Part shown: positions 35,251-47,941 of the stretch, one piece after another
Layout: every line of letters begins with the position of its first letter
How positions within the stretch are numbered: position 1 is the stretch's first letter
Origin: Sphagnum compactum
Taxonomy: Eukaryota > Bryophyta > Sphagnopsida > Sphagnales
Assembly: GCA_965153455.1 (NCBI GenBank)
Contig: OZ234495.1
Location: forward strand, 10,784,875 to 10,848,874
Length of the DNA: 64,000 nucleotides
Direction of reading: 5' to 3'
The notes under the pieces: generated by a model
The model's database searches: none
What the model saw: only the letters and a program-made list of their open reading frames with translations
Told to the model about the DNA's origin: nothing
Position numbers and translations under genes: made by a program

Positions 35251-35494
35251 GTCTCCCCACAATAAATTTTTTTTTGAATTTGTCACTCACATTTTGTAAG
35301 CTGTGATAGCATATTCTTCTTTTGAGGCCTTTGTATTTTATTTTCCAAAAATCCAAGCGGCATGTATGATTTTTTAATGCATTGTGTGGAAATTGTAGGT
35401 TTGATTATGAGAGACGTCTCCTATGCAAGATGTGTGGGTGTTGGGTTGGATGTTTCAAAGTTGGGATTTGTGTGTGGGTTGTTATTGTGGGTGC

Positions 35495-35556
35495 AGGACT
35501 CCTCTACTGCATGGGCAGGACCTTTCAAAGTCGGGTTCAATTCCCCCGGAGGAGAT
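35495..35556 (+). repeat. tRNA-like / SINE-like B box
   Basis: GGACTCCTC and GGAGGAGATC can pair like an acceptor stem around a perfect B box, GGGTTCAATTCCC, at 35533-35545. D and anticodon arms are poor, so it is at most a tRNA-derived relic. Confidence 0.35.
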
Positions 35557-35993
35557 CATGTTTATGTGTGTGTGTTTATCTTTATTTTACACTTTCAAGT
35601 GTATAGCCAAAATGTTGTCCTTGTATTCAAGCTGATTGCAAAATTGTGCATATTGCCATACACTAAGTAGCCAAATTTACTACCACTTCCAAACCCTAAA
35701 GCCAAATTTTCTACTAGCTCAAAATACCATAGCCAAATTTGCTATTCTAAACTCAAGTGCCAGAGCCAACTCTGCTATTCATTGAAAAAAACCATAGCCT
35801 AAATGCCATAAAAATTTACCTTCTGTAGTCATAAATTTAGTCATTAAAATTTTGATTATTGCAAAATGAACCCCACTGTCATCACAAAGGAAGCCAGTCT
35901 GGCACTTGAGGAAATATGAAAAGAAAGACACTGGTAGCCCACCAAACACTGGTTCAAATCACTAGCTAGATTATCTACTTCTCATGGGGCAAC
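35557..35993. other. No gene recognised
   Basis: AT-rich; the phrase AGCCAAATTTGCTA/AGCCAAATTTTCTA is loosely repeated at 35669-35770. Confidence 0.45.
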
Positions 35994-36359
35994 AATGAAC
36001 CAGCACCCACCACCATGAAGGATGAATGATAAGTGGTCAGGAAACAGTTTTCTGTTGAGTTCAAGTTCCCTAGATAATCATGGCGGTTAGCTAAATTGTT
36101 TTTTTTTTCTACCTACCTACTAACAACCCACAAGTAGGTATTTAGAAGGTAAGTGATAAAACAGCCTTTACCTATGTATAAACCATCTACTTATCTAGTA
36201 GTTCCCTATTTTCCTACCTATCTAAATATATATAAGAGACCTATTTCCTACAAAATTGGTTACCAAGGTGAAACCAAATATTAACTCAGTTGAGGTTCAT
36301 CCACAACTGAGTAATAGCAAGCATCCAGTGGATGGTGTGCTGGTGGGTGCTGGTTCACT
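35994..36359. mobile_element. MITE, AATGAACCAGCACCCACC family, copy 1
   Basis: Left end AATGAACCAGCACCCACC; right end GGTGGGTGCTGGTTCACT, its imperfect reverse complement. Length ~366 bp. Interior blocks (GAAGGATGAATGATAAGTGG; GGTGAAACCA; CATCCACAACTGAGT) match the reverse complement of 52596-52910. No coding capacity. Target duplication not resolved. Confidence 0.75.
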
Positions 36360-37302
36360 GCAGCCCTATCCTATCATGGTAGAAGCCATCCAAGGTAAGC
36401 AAACACAACGACAGTTTGCTGGAGACAACCGTTGACATGCGGCTCTCCAAGGTTCTGGATACCAAACCTTGGCTGCATTAAGAATCATGATAGCTAAAAA
36501 CTCAATTACAATAATAAACGGAAAAAAACTGGCATATCCACAATGATCTGCAGGCTACTCACTGGTGTAGCTGGTTGTGCATGTTCAGTGATTCCTGATT
36601 GTCAAATTATGATCATGTTGGTATTGGTCTAAGTTATTGCTGTACCTGGGACCGATAATTGGCACTTCTTTGCCGAATATTTTCTTTATTTAAGAAAATT
36701 GAGATTCAACAGCTTCTACTTTAAATTTTCAGAATTTCAATTTTTGAGGAGCGAGTATGCAAAATACACCTTGTGTTGTGTACTTGTAATAGTAATCTGA
36801 TAATGGTTGTGAATATTGTAAACAATTTTTCACTAGTAAGGAGCTTGATTTTCAACAGTTCTGGCAAATATCAAAAAATTTATTTTTTCCGGCTACACTT
36901 TATTGTGAATTTGTTTGGTGCCAAACCTCAATCATAAGTAAGATTTAATATGATCTAAATTGCATGCCCATTGGCATTTGAGAATTGCCCAAGTTATTAG
37001 TCCAGTCTAGAGTTCAGACGAATGTTGCTAGGTTCTTGGATTTCAGCAAGATCAGGTCCAGGTTGTAGGTCAGGTTTTTTTTTGGTTTTTCATGGGCCAG
37101 TTCTTTGGTTTTGAAAGCCAGACCCAAAGATTCATCTCAAACCCAAAAAAGGAAAAGAAAAAGGAAAGAAAAGTTAGAACCGAGATAGAAGGTTCCTTTT
37201 GAAATCAAAGAATCGGACAACCATGATCCAGACCCACCACCTCTTTCAAGAATCAGCAATGCTGCTGGTGCCTACATAGGTAGAGGACTAGCCTAGGTGG
37301 TA
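36360..37302. other. No gene recognised
   Basis: AT-rich sequence with stops in all frames and no open frame above 60 codons. Confidence 0.5.
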
Positions 37303-37307
37303 GCTAG

Positions 37308-38304
37308 TGTGATGACAACGGTACAAGCAACTAAATGGGCGTTTCCCAAAGACGTCGGCTTGAATCGAGGCGCTTGACCTTTAAAATAAGAGATAGAAAA
37401 ACAAAATAGCAATTAGGGCAAAAGAGTTTCCAAGCCTGACATGCGGTGTTATGACATTCAAAAAGCGGCGTCTAAACATAGTTACCGTGATTCCTCTTGT
37501 CCCTTGACAGCCGACTGACCCAAAGGGGTAGTCGACGACCACCGTCTATATTCGTGTCAGCTAGTTCACAGCCTAGGCCGCGTGCTGGCTTATTAACTTA
37601 CCAACTTGTGGATTAACAAGATTCCCCAGCGCTACTCTAGCGCTACTTTACACACTTTCTCTCGATCCTCCAACTGCACGCTCCGTGCTACCAAAGTGTC
37701 CTAAGTACTAGACACTTCCGCCCTGAATTTTAGTATAGGAGAAGGGCCTGAGTACTGGCCCTTTCGTGATTTGAGATTTGTGCTTGAGGCCGGTAGGATG
37801 AGGGAACAGGTCGACAATCACATAAGGGCCTGTACTCAGGTCCTTTCCCTAAGTAAAGCAGAGCTGGGATTTTTCCACCTTCCGCTGGTCAGAAGATCTT
37901 AGTACAGCCTGGTTGGTACCTTTCACTACAGAAGATCCCGCTTGCTGGAAACAGGTTTCTTCAGGCAAATAAGGGAGTTGAAAATACAAAGGAAAAATCC
38001 AGACAGTGCTTTACGGTCTCAGTTATGCAAGATTAACTGATCAAATGCCGTTTAAGGTTTTTTTTCAAGGATTCTGCCAAGTTGCCTTAAAGGTGACACT
38101 ATGGCTCAGCGGGCAGCCCAATAAAATGCCAGCAGACCTATTTAGAGTCTAGAAACAGCGGTATACTATAGACTCTCAGTGTAGTACACTATACGTTGTA
38201 CTATACTGTGAGTCTGGCGAAAAAGCAGAAAAAGGAGGTCACTGATGGAGCCATCTCGCAAATTTGCCTTCAAAAAGTCTCTGTAAAAAAATTCTTGTGT
38301 AGTA
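37308..38304. mobile_element. GC-richer insert flanked by GCTAG, possible solo LTR
   Basis: A ~1-kb block of visibly higher GC content than both flanks, with no open frame over 60 codons. GCTAG occurs immediately outside at 37303-37307 and 38305-38309. The block starts TGTGATGACA but ends TGTAGTA rather than in CA. It contains several stem-loops (GGGCCTGAGTACTGGCCC; a 17-bp arm pair at 38171-38187 and 38198-38214). A solo LTR or other insertion is plausible; organellar DNA is an alternative. Confidence 0.35.
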
Positions 38305-38309
38305 GCTAG

Positions 38310-38822
38310 ACCCAAATATAGGTCGAAATTTGGCGACTTTTGGTCACTAACAAAACCATGGTTGGAATGTTATTGCTTTCTGACCTGGGTAACCAGCTGG
38401 GTCAGGGGCCAAGTATCAATAACCTATCAGCTGGGTATTTGTTTTTGGAGTAACACTAAATAACCTACTCACTTGTTATTGGATTTTTATGTATTAGTAA
38501 CCTACCAGGCCCAGATGACCTGGTTATCATCCAGGTAGGTTATCAATCCTAAACACTAAACATGTTTATGATAGATAAGAGAAAAACAGGAAAATTTGAA
38601 TTTAAATTCTTTAATAAAGAGTTTTCTTTTTTTTAAAATTTATAATTGACACTATCACAAATAATTCTCAATTGAGTATTTGAAAACCAACCCTTATGCA
38701 CAACTGACCATTATTAACCAAAACAAATAATGGAGTAAATTTGATAATCAAGGGTACTACTTCAACATTGATAATCGAAGGGTTCTATTTTATAGCTAGC
38801 CAACACAGGTATAAACTGGATT
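38310..38822. other. Palindrome-rich stretch
   Basis: GACCTGGGTAACCAGCTGGGTCAGG-like and AGGCCCAGATGACCTGGTTA segments repeat AACCTAC/GTAGGTT motifs in both orientations (38378-38545). No coding region. Confidence 0.45.
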
Positions 38823-38859
38823 GTGAGGCTCCTTGTGACTTATGAGGAGGCTATGAGGG

Positions 38860-39036
38860 AGGCTATTGCCAGGCACTCCCTGGCACTATGTCCCAAGGGG
38901 ATATGGCAGTTTTCTGGGCCAGGCAGCAGGAAATCAGTCTCGCTAGGTAGTTGGCAGTTTGTGTTACCACCCAGCCTGGTGGTAGCGAGGCTGTCGCATC
39001 TGGTTGCTGTATACCCTTGGGACAGAGTGCTGAGGC
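38860..39036. repeat. Inverted repeat (foldback MITE-like)
   Basis: GCACTATGTCCCAAGGGGAT at 38882-38901 is mirrored by ACCCTTGGGACAGAGTGC at about 39013-39031. Further in, CAGTCTCGCTA (38936-38946) is mirrored by TAGCGAGGCTG. This is why open frames on both strands read the same ALCPKGI peptide. Not a gene. Confidence 0.75.
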
Positions 39037-39441
39037 TAGGCGAACAATATCAGAAGAATGGTCATCAATAATCAGATAGATCAAGCCATAAATCAAAATT
39101 ATAGAAGGAATTAGTCACTCGTTCCATGGCCTGCTAGGTACTTGCAGTGCCCTAGATGTAGCATTGAGACAGGTGACATTGTAGTCGGCACCGGGGCCTG
39201 GGCACTGGGAAGTTGGAACTCACTGTGAGCTCTACCTTACAACTGTTGAATGTAGAAAGGCGGATAGCACCGGCGTATCTTAAAAGTCTCTTCATCTGGA
39301 AACTGAAAATCTTCAAAATCTCCAGACATAAAAACTGGGAGACCTCGTGGCCATGCTCCACTTGCAGTGATATTTACATCTATCCATCACAAATCAAATC
39401 CGCGGGAGCCTAGCAGCCGCTCCCCCTACCCAGCAGAAACA

Positions 39442-39568
39442 AGCTTTGTGCAATGCACTTTCCAGACCTATGTTTGGAGCATGCATGGTTATGTGTTGTT
39501 AAAAAGCTTTTGTGCAGTGCGCTGTCCTGGCTATTTTTGGAGCATGCATGGTTCTGCATTGTTCAGAG
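39442..39568. repeat. 63-bp tandem duplication
   Basis: Unit 1 at 39442-39504 and unit 2 at 39505-39568 share AGCTTTTGTGCAGTGC-like sequence and TTTGGAGCATGCATGGTT, with about 80% identity by eye. Confidence 0.8.
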
Positions 39569-42500
39569 CAGTTTGTTTCCTCCATCAATCAAAATTTAAA
39601 ACTGATGTAATTAAATTTTTTCTAATTATTAAAAGTTTTCCTATAGTCTGCTCAGATTTCAACCTGCAACTTCAAACTACTCGTCAATACTACTCACCAC
39701 TAGCTTACATCCTAACATAATTGAGTTTCTTTTGTAAAATAAGAAGAAAAACCCAACCAAGTGCAGCAACTCGTTGAAGAATCGCTATGACTTGTGCACG
39801 TTGTAGGACTATGGACACATGTTGACTATAGTAAGAAACAAGCATCAAAGGGACTAAAGAAGACCAACTAATGATGCGCAATAATGGTCTATGCAGAAGT
39901 AGTCAAAAATGAATCAAAATGAGAATGAAAACACCCATATGTTTCAATGGCAAGGGGAATGAAGTCATTGCCTAATGTTCATTCATTGATTGTGTCTTCT
40001 TTTAAGCAACCATCATTGCTACATGTGATGTCATTGTCGATGTTTGTTGCACCATATTTGTGAGAGTCAAATCAACAATGACGATAGGTCCAAAAGCTAT
40101 CTTTGGTGATAAGGATATCCATTTGTCATTGAGTGTGGCGAAGGAAAAGGTGGGAGACCTCCTTGTGAACATGTGCTCCACTCTCCAAAGCAATAGTTAC
40201 AATAATATCCCAAAACGTATCATGGGCTATTGTATGTTCATTCTCGCAAGGGCACCAAAGAAAATGGGTACCTAGATCGTCAATGGTATGACCACACTAA
40301 CATCGTGAAAAGTGAACTACATAGGATGTGGCAAACCAAGATGGGTACATGGTGTTGTAAAAAAGTGGGTTGAGAATAAACGAAATGTAGGTGTGGTAGG
40401 ATGAATTAATAACCAAGCACCTACCTAGACCCACACATGAGTGAAAACATGCTCGTATGATATCTGAAGGAGTGTTTACTATAAGTGAGACAAACTCCCA
40501 CTTGTGTAAATGATCCACCAAAAAAACCTGCAACTAGGGATAAGATTGAACCATTAAGCTTTCTAAGGGTGGGATTTGAAAGCGAACAACCTAAGGTAAT
40601 AAAGTTCGGATGTCTCATAATGTGATCTGGAACTAGAAAATGTTAATCTCAACATGTGCTACTACATCCAAAGGGATAGGATGATCATCTTGTTGGAAAC
40701 GAGTGACAAGTGCAAGAGCAATCAATGCCCAACATCCCAAGAATGCAAGGGCAGTAATATGAACTACAAAACAGAGGCCGAGCCCACTTGAAGAAGCAAG
40801 AAAAGTGGCGTGGCAACAAAATAGGTGACCAATAGAACCACCAAAAAAACACCAAGTAATTTTTCCAACATAGTTATGTCACGAGTATTGAGCTCAACAT
40901 AATGTTGCAAAATATCTAAAGATGGAAACATTGTACAAAGCAAATAGCCATGGTGTTGGGCACAGCACAAGCAGAACATTGCAAAAACCACCTAAGGTTC
41001 TATAATCATAAGGAATTAGATATTGTCCCAAGATCCTCATGAAGAATTTTAGCCATAAATCCATATGAATCCATTATGTTCCATAAACATACTAGTTCAT
41101 GTATGCAAAAGTCCATTAAGTTTCACAGGTTAAAACCATGTGTACACTAAAGTCCATCAAGTGTACAAGTTTTTAACAAATGTGTGCATAGAAGTCCAAT
41201 AAGCTCTAGAACATATTTCATTCATGTGCTTGCATAGAAATCTAGTAAGCTACAAAACAAGGCATTATATAATGAAAGTGAAATTAAACAAACTCATACT
41301 ATGTTTTCATAAAACCTACCACTTAAGATCATGACTACTTAAGGGGAAAATCTTTCATTATAATTGATAGTCTAAGAACTTTCTAGTGTTGGGTTTCAAC
41401 ATGAAATTAAAGAGATGTCCATCTCCTAGAACACAAAACAAATATGCAATCTACCACGCAAATGTAAACCAAATCTATCAATCTGCCAATCTATCAAATG
41501 TAGACCAAATTCCCACCTCCTATTGCAAGCAGGACTTGTTTACCAAAACAAGACCATAAATCTAAATGAACAGGGGAGGGCAAATGTTCTCACATGTTGC
41601 TTCCAAACAATACAAGATCTACTCTTCACACAGCCATGATACTTTTATGCAGAAAACTAGAGAAAGGGTTATAGATCTTCTTGGCCCCATAAGTAGTGGA
41701 ACAATCATTTGCAAGAATGCATTCATAAAAATGGATGATACTTGGGAGGCATTAGTAGTAGAAACATTGATAGAAATCCTACAGGGTTTTTTCCATTCAT
41801 TCAACTTCCTCTAAGATTTTGCACATATGAGCCATTGGCATCAACATGAGAATTCAATTTAATCAACTGCAGAACCAAGCACAAATGTGAGATTTACACA
41901 TGCAGCACCACATAATCAGAATAAATGAAAATGCAAAAATAGGAGACTAATTATTTCTTGTTCCCTAAGAATCTAAAGCTTCACTCTTGGAATGTACAAA
42001 ATAAGCCACAAACCTCCCCCATTTGAGTGAAAGTTTGTATAACCTCTAGATTGAAATGATAATTTAAACAATCACATAGTTCTCCAAGGCAACTTCAAGC
42101 TTCAAGACTATCAATCCGTTGATGAAATACCTATGAATCATCATGGTTCTATACAATGACAAAAGCTTTAAGCAAGAACATGATGAACATGAAAATCACC
42201 ATAGCTAGAGCCAAACTAAACAAATGGATTGTCCAAATAGGACTTAAATGAATCCTTTAGCAAACAATTCATAACATATTGATATGTTAGACTACAACTT
42301 ATAACATGGACCCAAAATTGCCCATAATTTGCACCTACAAAAAATTATGAACCTAAAAATCACCATAATTGAAACTAATGTAAACAACCCCATTATCAAG
42401 ATAAGACAGTGATGAAGCAGTTGATGTGTCCCCAAGTGCCTCCATTTTTAGATGCAAGGCCTTGCATAAAAGACCACAAAATCCCTAAGGTAAGTTCAAG

Positions 42501-44023
42501 TTACCAAGTGTTTGAAACAGGTTTCCATCCATCAGCTATTATAACCAAAATATAAAAATGGAATTACACAACAGAAATATTTATTGCTCCTTATCATGAG
42601 TGATGACAAGAAGATACAACATGTCATTAGTCACTTAGCAGCTATTGAGATCCAGTCAAGTTGGCAAGTTCCATGGTTAAACGTGCATTGATGCTTATTG
42701 CCCATGCTTGGAAAAAAATTGGTTTTGAAGCTAGATTTAGTTCAAGCACAAAAGTTAAAAAACATTTTAGACATTAGTAGGACAACAAAGAATATATGCC
42801 AAATAAAGACATATTGCAATGTTCCAAATGCTAGAATGATATTACAATGTTGCAATAAAAATAGTTGAGATTTATGACATAAAGCTAAAAGAAATGAACC
42901 TATTGCTTAGTAACCTAGATCAACATGGCTAGTGGCATGTTCAAACCTCAGGTTTGTATTTACACATTGATGGTAGTTTGCTTTTGCTTGCATATCCAAT
43001 TGGACATTAGCTCAAACCCACTCTTGTAAAAATATATATTATTTTGGTCATCACCCACATAGATTAGAATCTGGATAAATTCAATAGACCAAAAGTTTCG
43101 AGCTTAGTCTCAACACTTTGCATCCACTTGTGCGCAATGTATGAATTTGCCCACTCCTACACATTTATTATATTGTGTTCAAAACAAAATTAATTTGCAC
43201 AAACTTGAAAAGAAAGCAATTAATGCAAATTTAAACCAAAATGGTGCATGAATGAAATATGGATAACCCACACTTACAAGACACATCATGGCTTGGACTT
43301 GGGAGGAATCATCACTCTTTCCTTACACTATATTTTTTTCATTGGTCACATGGAATATATCAAAGTGGCCAAAAATCTTAGGACTCTTTAAAAGGAGTGT
43401 CGATTTTTTTTCGATTTTTCCAAATTATAAGTCTCGCAAATTTTGTGGGCTCATAACTCTCACATATGAATTCCAATTCAAAGACTTTGTTCATGGCAAA
43501 GTTGTAACCTTTAGAAAGACCTTTTCAATGTTGTATCTCATGTTCTAATCAAAGGTTATTTTATTTTTTACATTGGATGTTTTAGTAGCTAGGTCAAATT
43601 ACCAAATTGATTTTTGACTAATCTCTTGGCCATACTTCAAATTTATACTTCAAATTTTCAAATGAAGAATGAGTGCAATCACAATGATAGAAGCTGCAAA
43701 TGTAACTTATACTTGATTTTCCATGTTTTAAAATGGACTTTAATTTTATGTTGAAATTATTGAATTTATTTATATAGTAACATTCACAATATATCATAGG
43801 AACCTCTAAACAAATTTGAAATTAACCTAATGAATTAGAAATATGAAAAATCAATTTCAAAACATTGTAACTAACCAATGTTTAAAAGTCATAAAAGGAC
43901 TTATAAAATGATTTGAAAAAAAATAATTACAAACTTTAACATAATAATATTTTTAGAATTTTGAAAAAATTTACGAAAATATTTCAAGAATATTTCAAAA
44001 ATGTTATTAAACCAAAGGGACAA
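39569..44023. other. No gene recognised
   Basis: AT-rich. Open frames at 40002-40991, 41566-41814 and 43288-43548 have no recognised domain and lack support. Probably decayed repeats. Confidence 0.45.
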
Positions 44024-44047
44024 TAGTGGCTTTTTTATTGTGTTATC
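44024..44047. repeat. Orphan TIR-like right end
   Basis: GTGGCTTTTTTATTGTGTTA then TCCC resembles the right ends of the 60025 and 61291 elements (GCACCTTTTATTGTG...). No matching left end was found. Confidence 0.35.
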
Positions 44048-47000
44048 CCAAATGAGGTCTATCCTTCAAAACCTTTCCAACAATTTAAATAAAACCCAAT
44101 TTGGACAAGCTGTTCTTCACTAAAACATGTCTCAAAAATTTGGGACACTTTGGAAATATTTCATCTCCCAAAGTGGGAAACCACTTGGAAGTGTTTGTGA
44201 CTTGTTCTCCCACATGATTGAGTCCCAAAATAATCTCCCAACCCAATCCTCTAGTCATGTTTTAGTCTTGGTCAAAGCCCAAGTGGGTCCAAACAACATA
44301 TAACAAGCCAATGTGTTTACTTTGCATATAGGACTATTGTCTTTTTCGGGGTCCTTTTTCTCAAAAAAACATGTTTTCTTCAAAAGGAATTTTCAAATGA
44401 ATTATTTTGAAACTTTTTATATATTGTATTTATAGTTGCCCCAATATGTCATATGTTTTTTTACAATCAAATTTGGAGAAATACGAATTTTTGAAAGTGC
44501 ACAGATTTTACTAGATTTTATGTATCGTCTTGAAAATTTGTCATAATTTCAAATCATACCAAAATATGTTAACACTTTCACGTTTAATTTTTTATGTTAT
44601 AAGCTACAACTTTTCTTTAAACAACATATACATTGCATCACATTTACATGTTGAAAATGACTCATGAATTTCTTTTAAACCTTAATTTTTGATAAACAAA
44701 AAATTGAAAAAAAATATGAAAATTTGAATGCTTTTTAAATGTGTCTAATAGTACCCTATTACTATTTTAAGAAATTATTGTGACATAGGATATATAAGAA
44801 GTTCTCTGACTAACTCTAGGCTCAAGTTATAAGATATTTAGGCCATAAGTTCACAATTTGCTAGAATTAAAATTGAATTCAATCTACAAAACTAACCTGT
44901 TGCTAAAACTAGGACCAAGACCTAAATCAAGTTGCTTTCCTCATTTAAAGAGGTTCAAGTTCTTTAACTACCTAATTGTAAATTTTTTCCAAGTAAAGCC
45001 CTGTTTTTTGGGCAAGTTTTGAATTTTAATGGGTTGCACATCATTAACAACATGGTTTTTTTTTGGCAATTGAGTTTTAAGCATGGTGATCCAAGAACAT
45101 AAGGTTTGGTTACAGGTCTTTTTTTGTGGTCATGTCAGCCACAACATGTTCATAGAGAGAAGGGAGGAGGAGAAATATGAAGTTAGCCGGATAGCAAGCA
45201 ACAAGGTGAGCACAGAGCAATACAGCAACAGTACATCCACCGACAACAAGACTCTCCATTGACAATAATTCAGTAGTAGTAGCAGGCTAGCCTTTGACAC
45301 CAAAAAAGAACAACTCAACAGGTTGGTGGGTGACTAGCTTGGATGCTGCAGTTCATCATGTGATTTGTACTTCCCACATGGCATCCAATGACAAATTCCA
45401 GACTCAAATGATAGGTCTTGGAATTGTAATGATGCAAAAATAATTTCCAAATCTGTCAGTTTCCCTTGTGAATGAATGGATCCAAGTATCTCCACAAAAC
45501 CATGAAAGAGAGAGAGAGTCAGCTGCACTACCTAGTAAGCTTTTCAGGCCACAAAAATCCATGTTTACCACCAGTCAGTCATCATCATCTCTTCTGTACA
45601 AAGGGCATGCAAAGACAAAAATATCAGACTCAAATGACATTGTGCTTTGGAATGTTAGTGGTGTTGTCCATGAAACTGTTGCTGCATGTCATAAACCCCA
45701 TTTGGACTGGGGAGCACATGTTTAGCCAACAGAGCCAACTGTTGCAGGACATGGTGCAAGTTCTATGTCCTGCAGGGGGAATTTGCTCCATCTGAGGGTA
45801 GTACTGTTTTTCATTCTCAAGGGCACAAGTGGACTCAAGTTTCAAGTGCAAAGCTCATTCAGCTAGAGGGAACCTTGAATGGAAATTGGAGCCTGTCTAC
45901 CTAGCCTAAACGGTAGGTATTTGATTATTGGGACCAGTTGAGTGTTTGGTGGGTACTTGATCCTGCTGATAACCTCAGGTCCTGGTTTTTAGACTAATTC
46001 AGAATCAGAGAACCACCGGTTGTGGTTATTTCAAACACCTCCAAGAACTGATGGTTTTCTTGAAAGAACCAACAGTTTCATAGGTGGTTAATTGATTTTT
46101 ACAATTTTTAGAACCCTGGTTATATTTTTTTTGCAATAGGTTTGCTTTCGTGTTCCATATTAAGTCCCATCTTCCTTTGATTAAACTCCCACTGAATTGT
46201 TTAGAATTGGGGAGACATTGATAGAGGTGTGATCTTTTCTTGGTGATACTTGATACAGCATTTAATGACTAGAAAGAAGGATGTGGAACACATTCAACCA
46301 CAAATCAGGGTGAAACATGATATGAGCTTATGGGACTTAAAATTATGCACACCCCAGTTCTTTCTTAGGCACCAATTTGGCTACAAAAAGAAGAACTAAG
46401 GGCCTTTGTGCTTATGCTTTTGATGGTTCAGGATTGAGGGTTACCCATTACTCGAAATCTTCCGACATATTTAGTTATTATCTTGCAGCAGATGCTTCTT
46501 TGTTTCCGATCCCTCATTTGACAACCCAATGTCGTGTTGTATGCAAAGCAGGTTTAGTGACATGCAGTTCCTGCATTTTCTTTGTTGTTTTCTGTCCCAA
46601 GAGAAGGCTTTTTATTAGTCCCCTTCAGTCTCAGTGACATGCAGTCCAGGAACCTTGAACATAACAGCAAATGCAATTTACTACTTATTGCCAATTTGTC
46701 TGCCATGGTTCAAGGAATAAAATCAGGGTGCATAAGCCCTCATGGTGCATACGCCCAAGAAGAACCATGTCTCTTCCAAGCCCCAACAGCCTTTTGACAG
46801 AGTGTTGTTGGGCTACAAATGAGCTTGTCACTCAACTTACTTGTCTGGGTGGTCAAGGACCACCAACATTTGCATGGGTTGCTCATTCCCAAAGTTGCTT
46901 ATGAGTTCACAGGTAGCAAGCAAACTTTAAACACCATTGGAAGCTTGATTTGGTTCACTCTATAAAGAGGCTCCAGGTTTTTTTGTTTACGTCTCATTCC

Positions 47001-47862
47001 CCAAAGATTTGGAGATTTAAAGACTTTAAATCCAAACCTGGCAGAAGAAACTTTTTCAGTGTTGTGGGAACTAACCTTGCCAACCTAGGGATCATAGCTG
47101 ATCTTATGTTGCCAAGTCTCTACTACTACTTTTGAACAATATTGAGTTTACCTAGTTCCAAACGATTGTTTGGAGGTTACATGTAACTTTCCAAATTCCA
47201 TGGATTCAGCATTAACTGGCAATACCCTATTTTTAAAATTGTGCCACTGCCAAAAATTGGCAACATACTGCACCAAAACTAAAACCTATGTCTCAATCTG
47301 AGGAATTTGTTTTTCCAAAAAATGGCAAAGAATTCTTTGAAAACATTGGGAATCTGTGACAAAGTACTTTCTTTGTAATTTTTCGTCACCAAGTAGTGAA
47401 AATTTGTCCCCCAAAAAAATCACTTCAAAGTTGCCCAACTCTTATTAAGTGACAAGAGTGGCAACATGCAAACATTAGATAGATCAAAAACTTTTTATGC
47501 CTTTGAATGAGAATAATACTGTACTGATGTTTGGCACTAACTAACTCTCAAAGAGGATCAGCTGGGGACCAAATTGACCAAATTCATTATGCCCATACCT
47601 TGTTAACTCACCACAATACATCTAATAAAGATACTCTTGACAACTCTTGACAACAACAAGAAAATGCAAATTAAGGAATCTCAAGTTTGAACAAACTTAA
47701 AAAGACCTTGAACACATTCTAGTACAGGGATGATGCAAACAAGACCCAAAAAACCCCATTATGCCAAAAATGTCATTTTATGACTGGTCCTTATTGATTA
47801 TACTTATCACTTATGCCATTTGTAGTTGATTAGGACCTGTCATTTATGCCATTTTTAGTCGT
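44048..47862. other. No gene recognised
   Basis: The middle (45130-47130) is less AT-rich and has several overlapping open frames of 60-107 codons. None shows a recognisable domain, and overlapping frames on both strands argue against coding. It may be low-copy DNA. Confidence 0.4.
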
Positions 47863-47941
47863 TTAGTAAAGTTCCTTCCTATGTCTATTGACAAAGCCAC
47901 TATTATGGATTGCCAATAGACATAGGAAGGAACTTTACTAA
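47863..47941. repeat. Perfect 28-bp hairpin, 23-nt loop
   Basis: Arms 47863-47890 (begins TTAGTAAAGTTCCTTCCTAT) and 47914-47941 are exact reverse complements; the loop is 47891-47913. Either a tiny MITE or a small-RNA-type foldback. No open frame covers it. Confidence 0.9.

Noticed and set aside
38823-39096. Open frames on both strands sharing ALCPKGI
   Set aside because: Explained by the inverted repeat.
45468-46904. Cluster of open frames of 70-107 codons
   Set aside because: Several overlapping frames on both strands, no recognisable motif, no splice-consistent continuation found.
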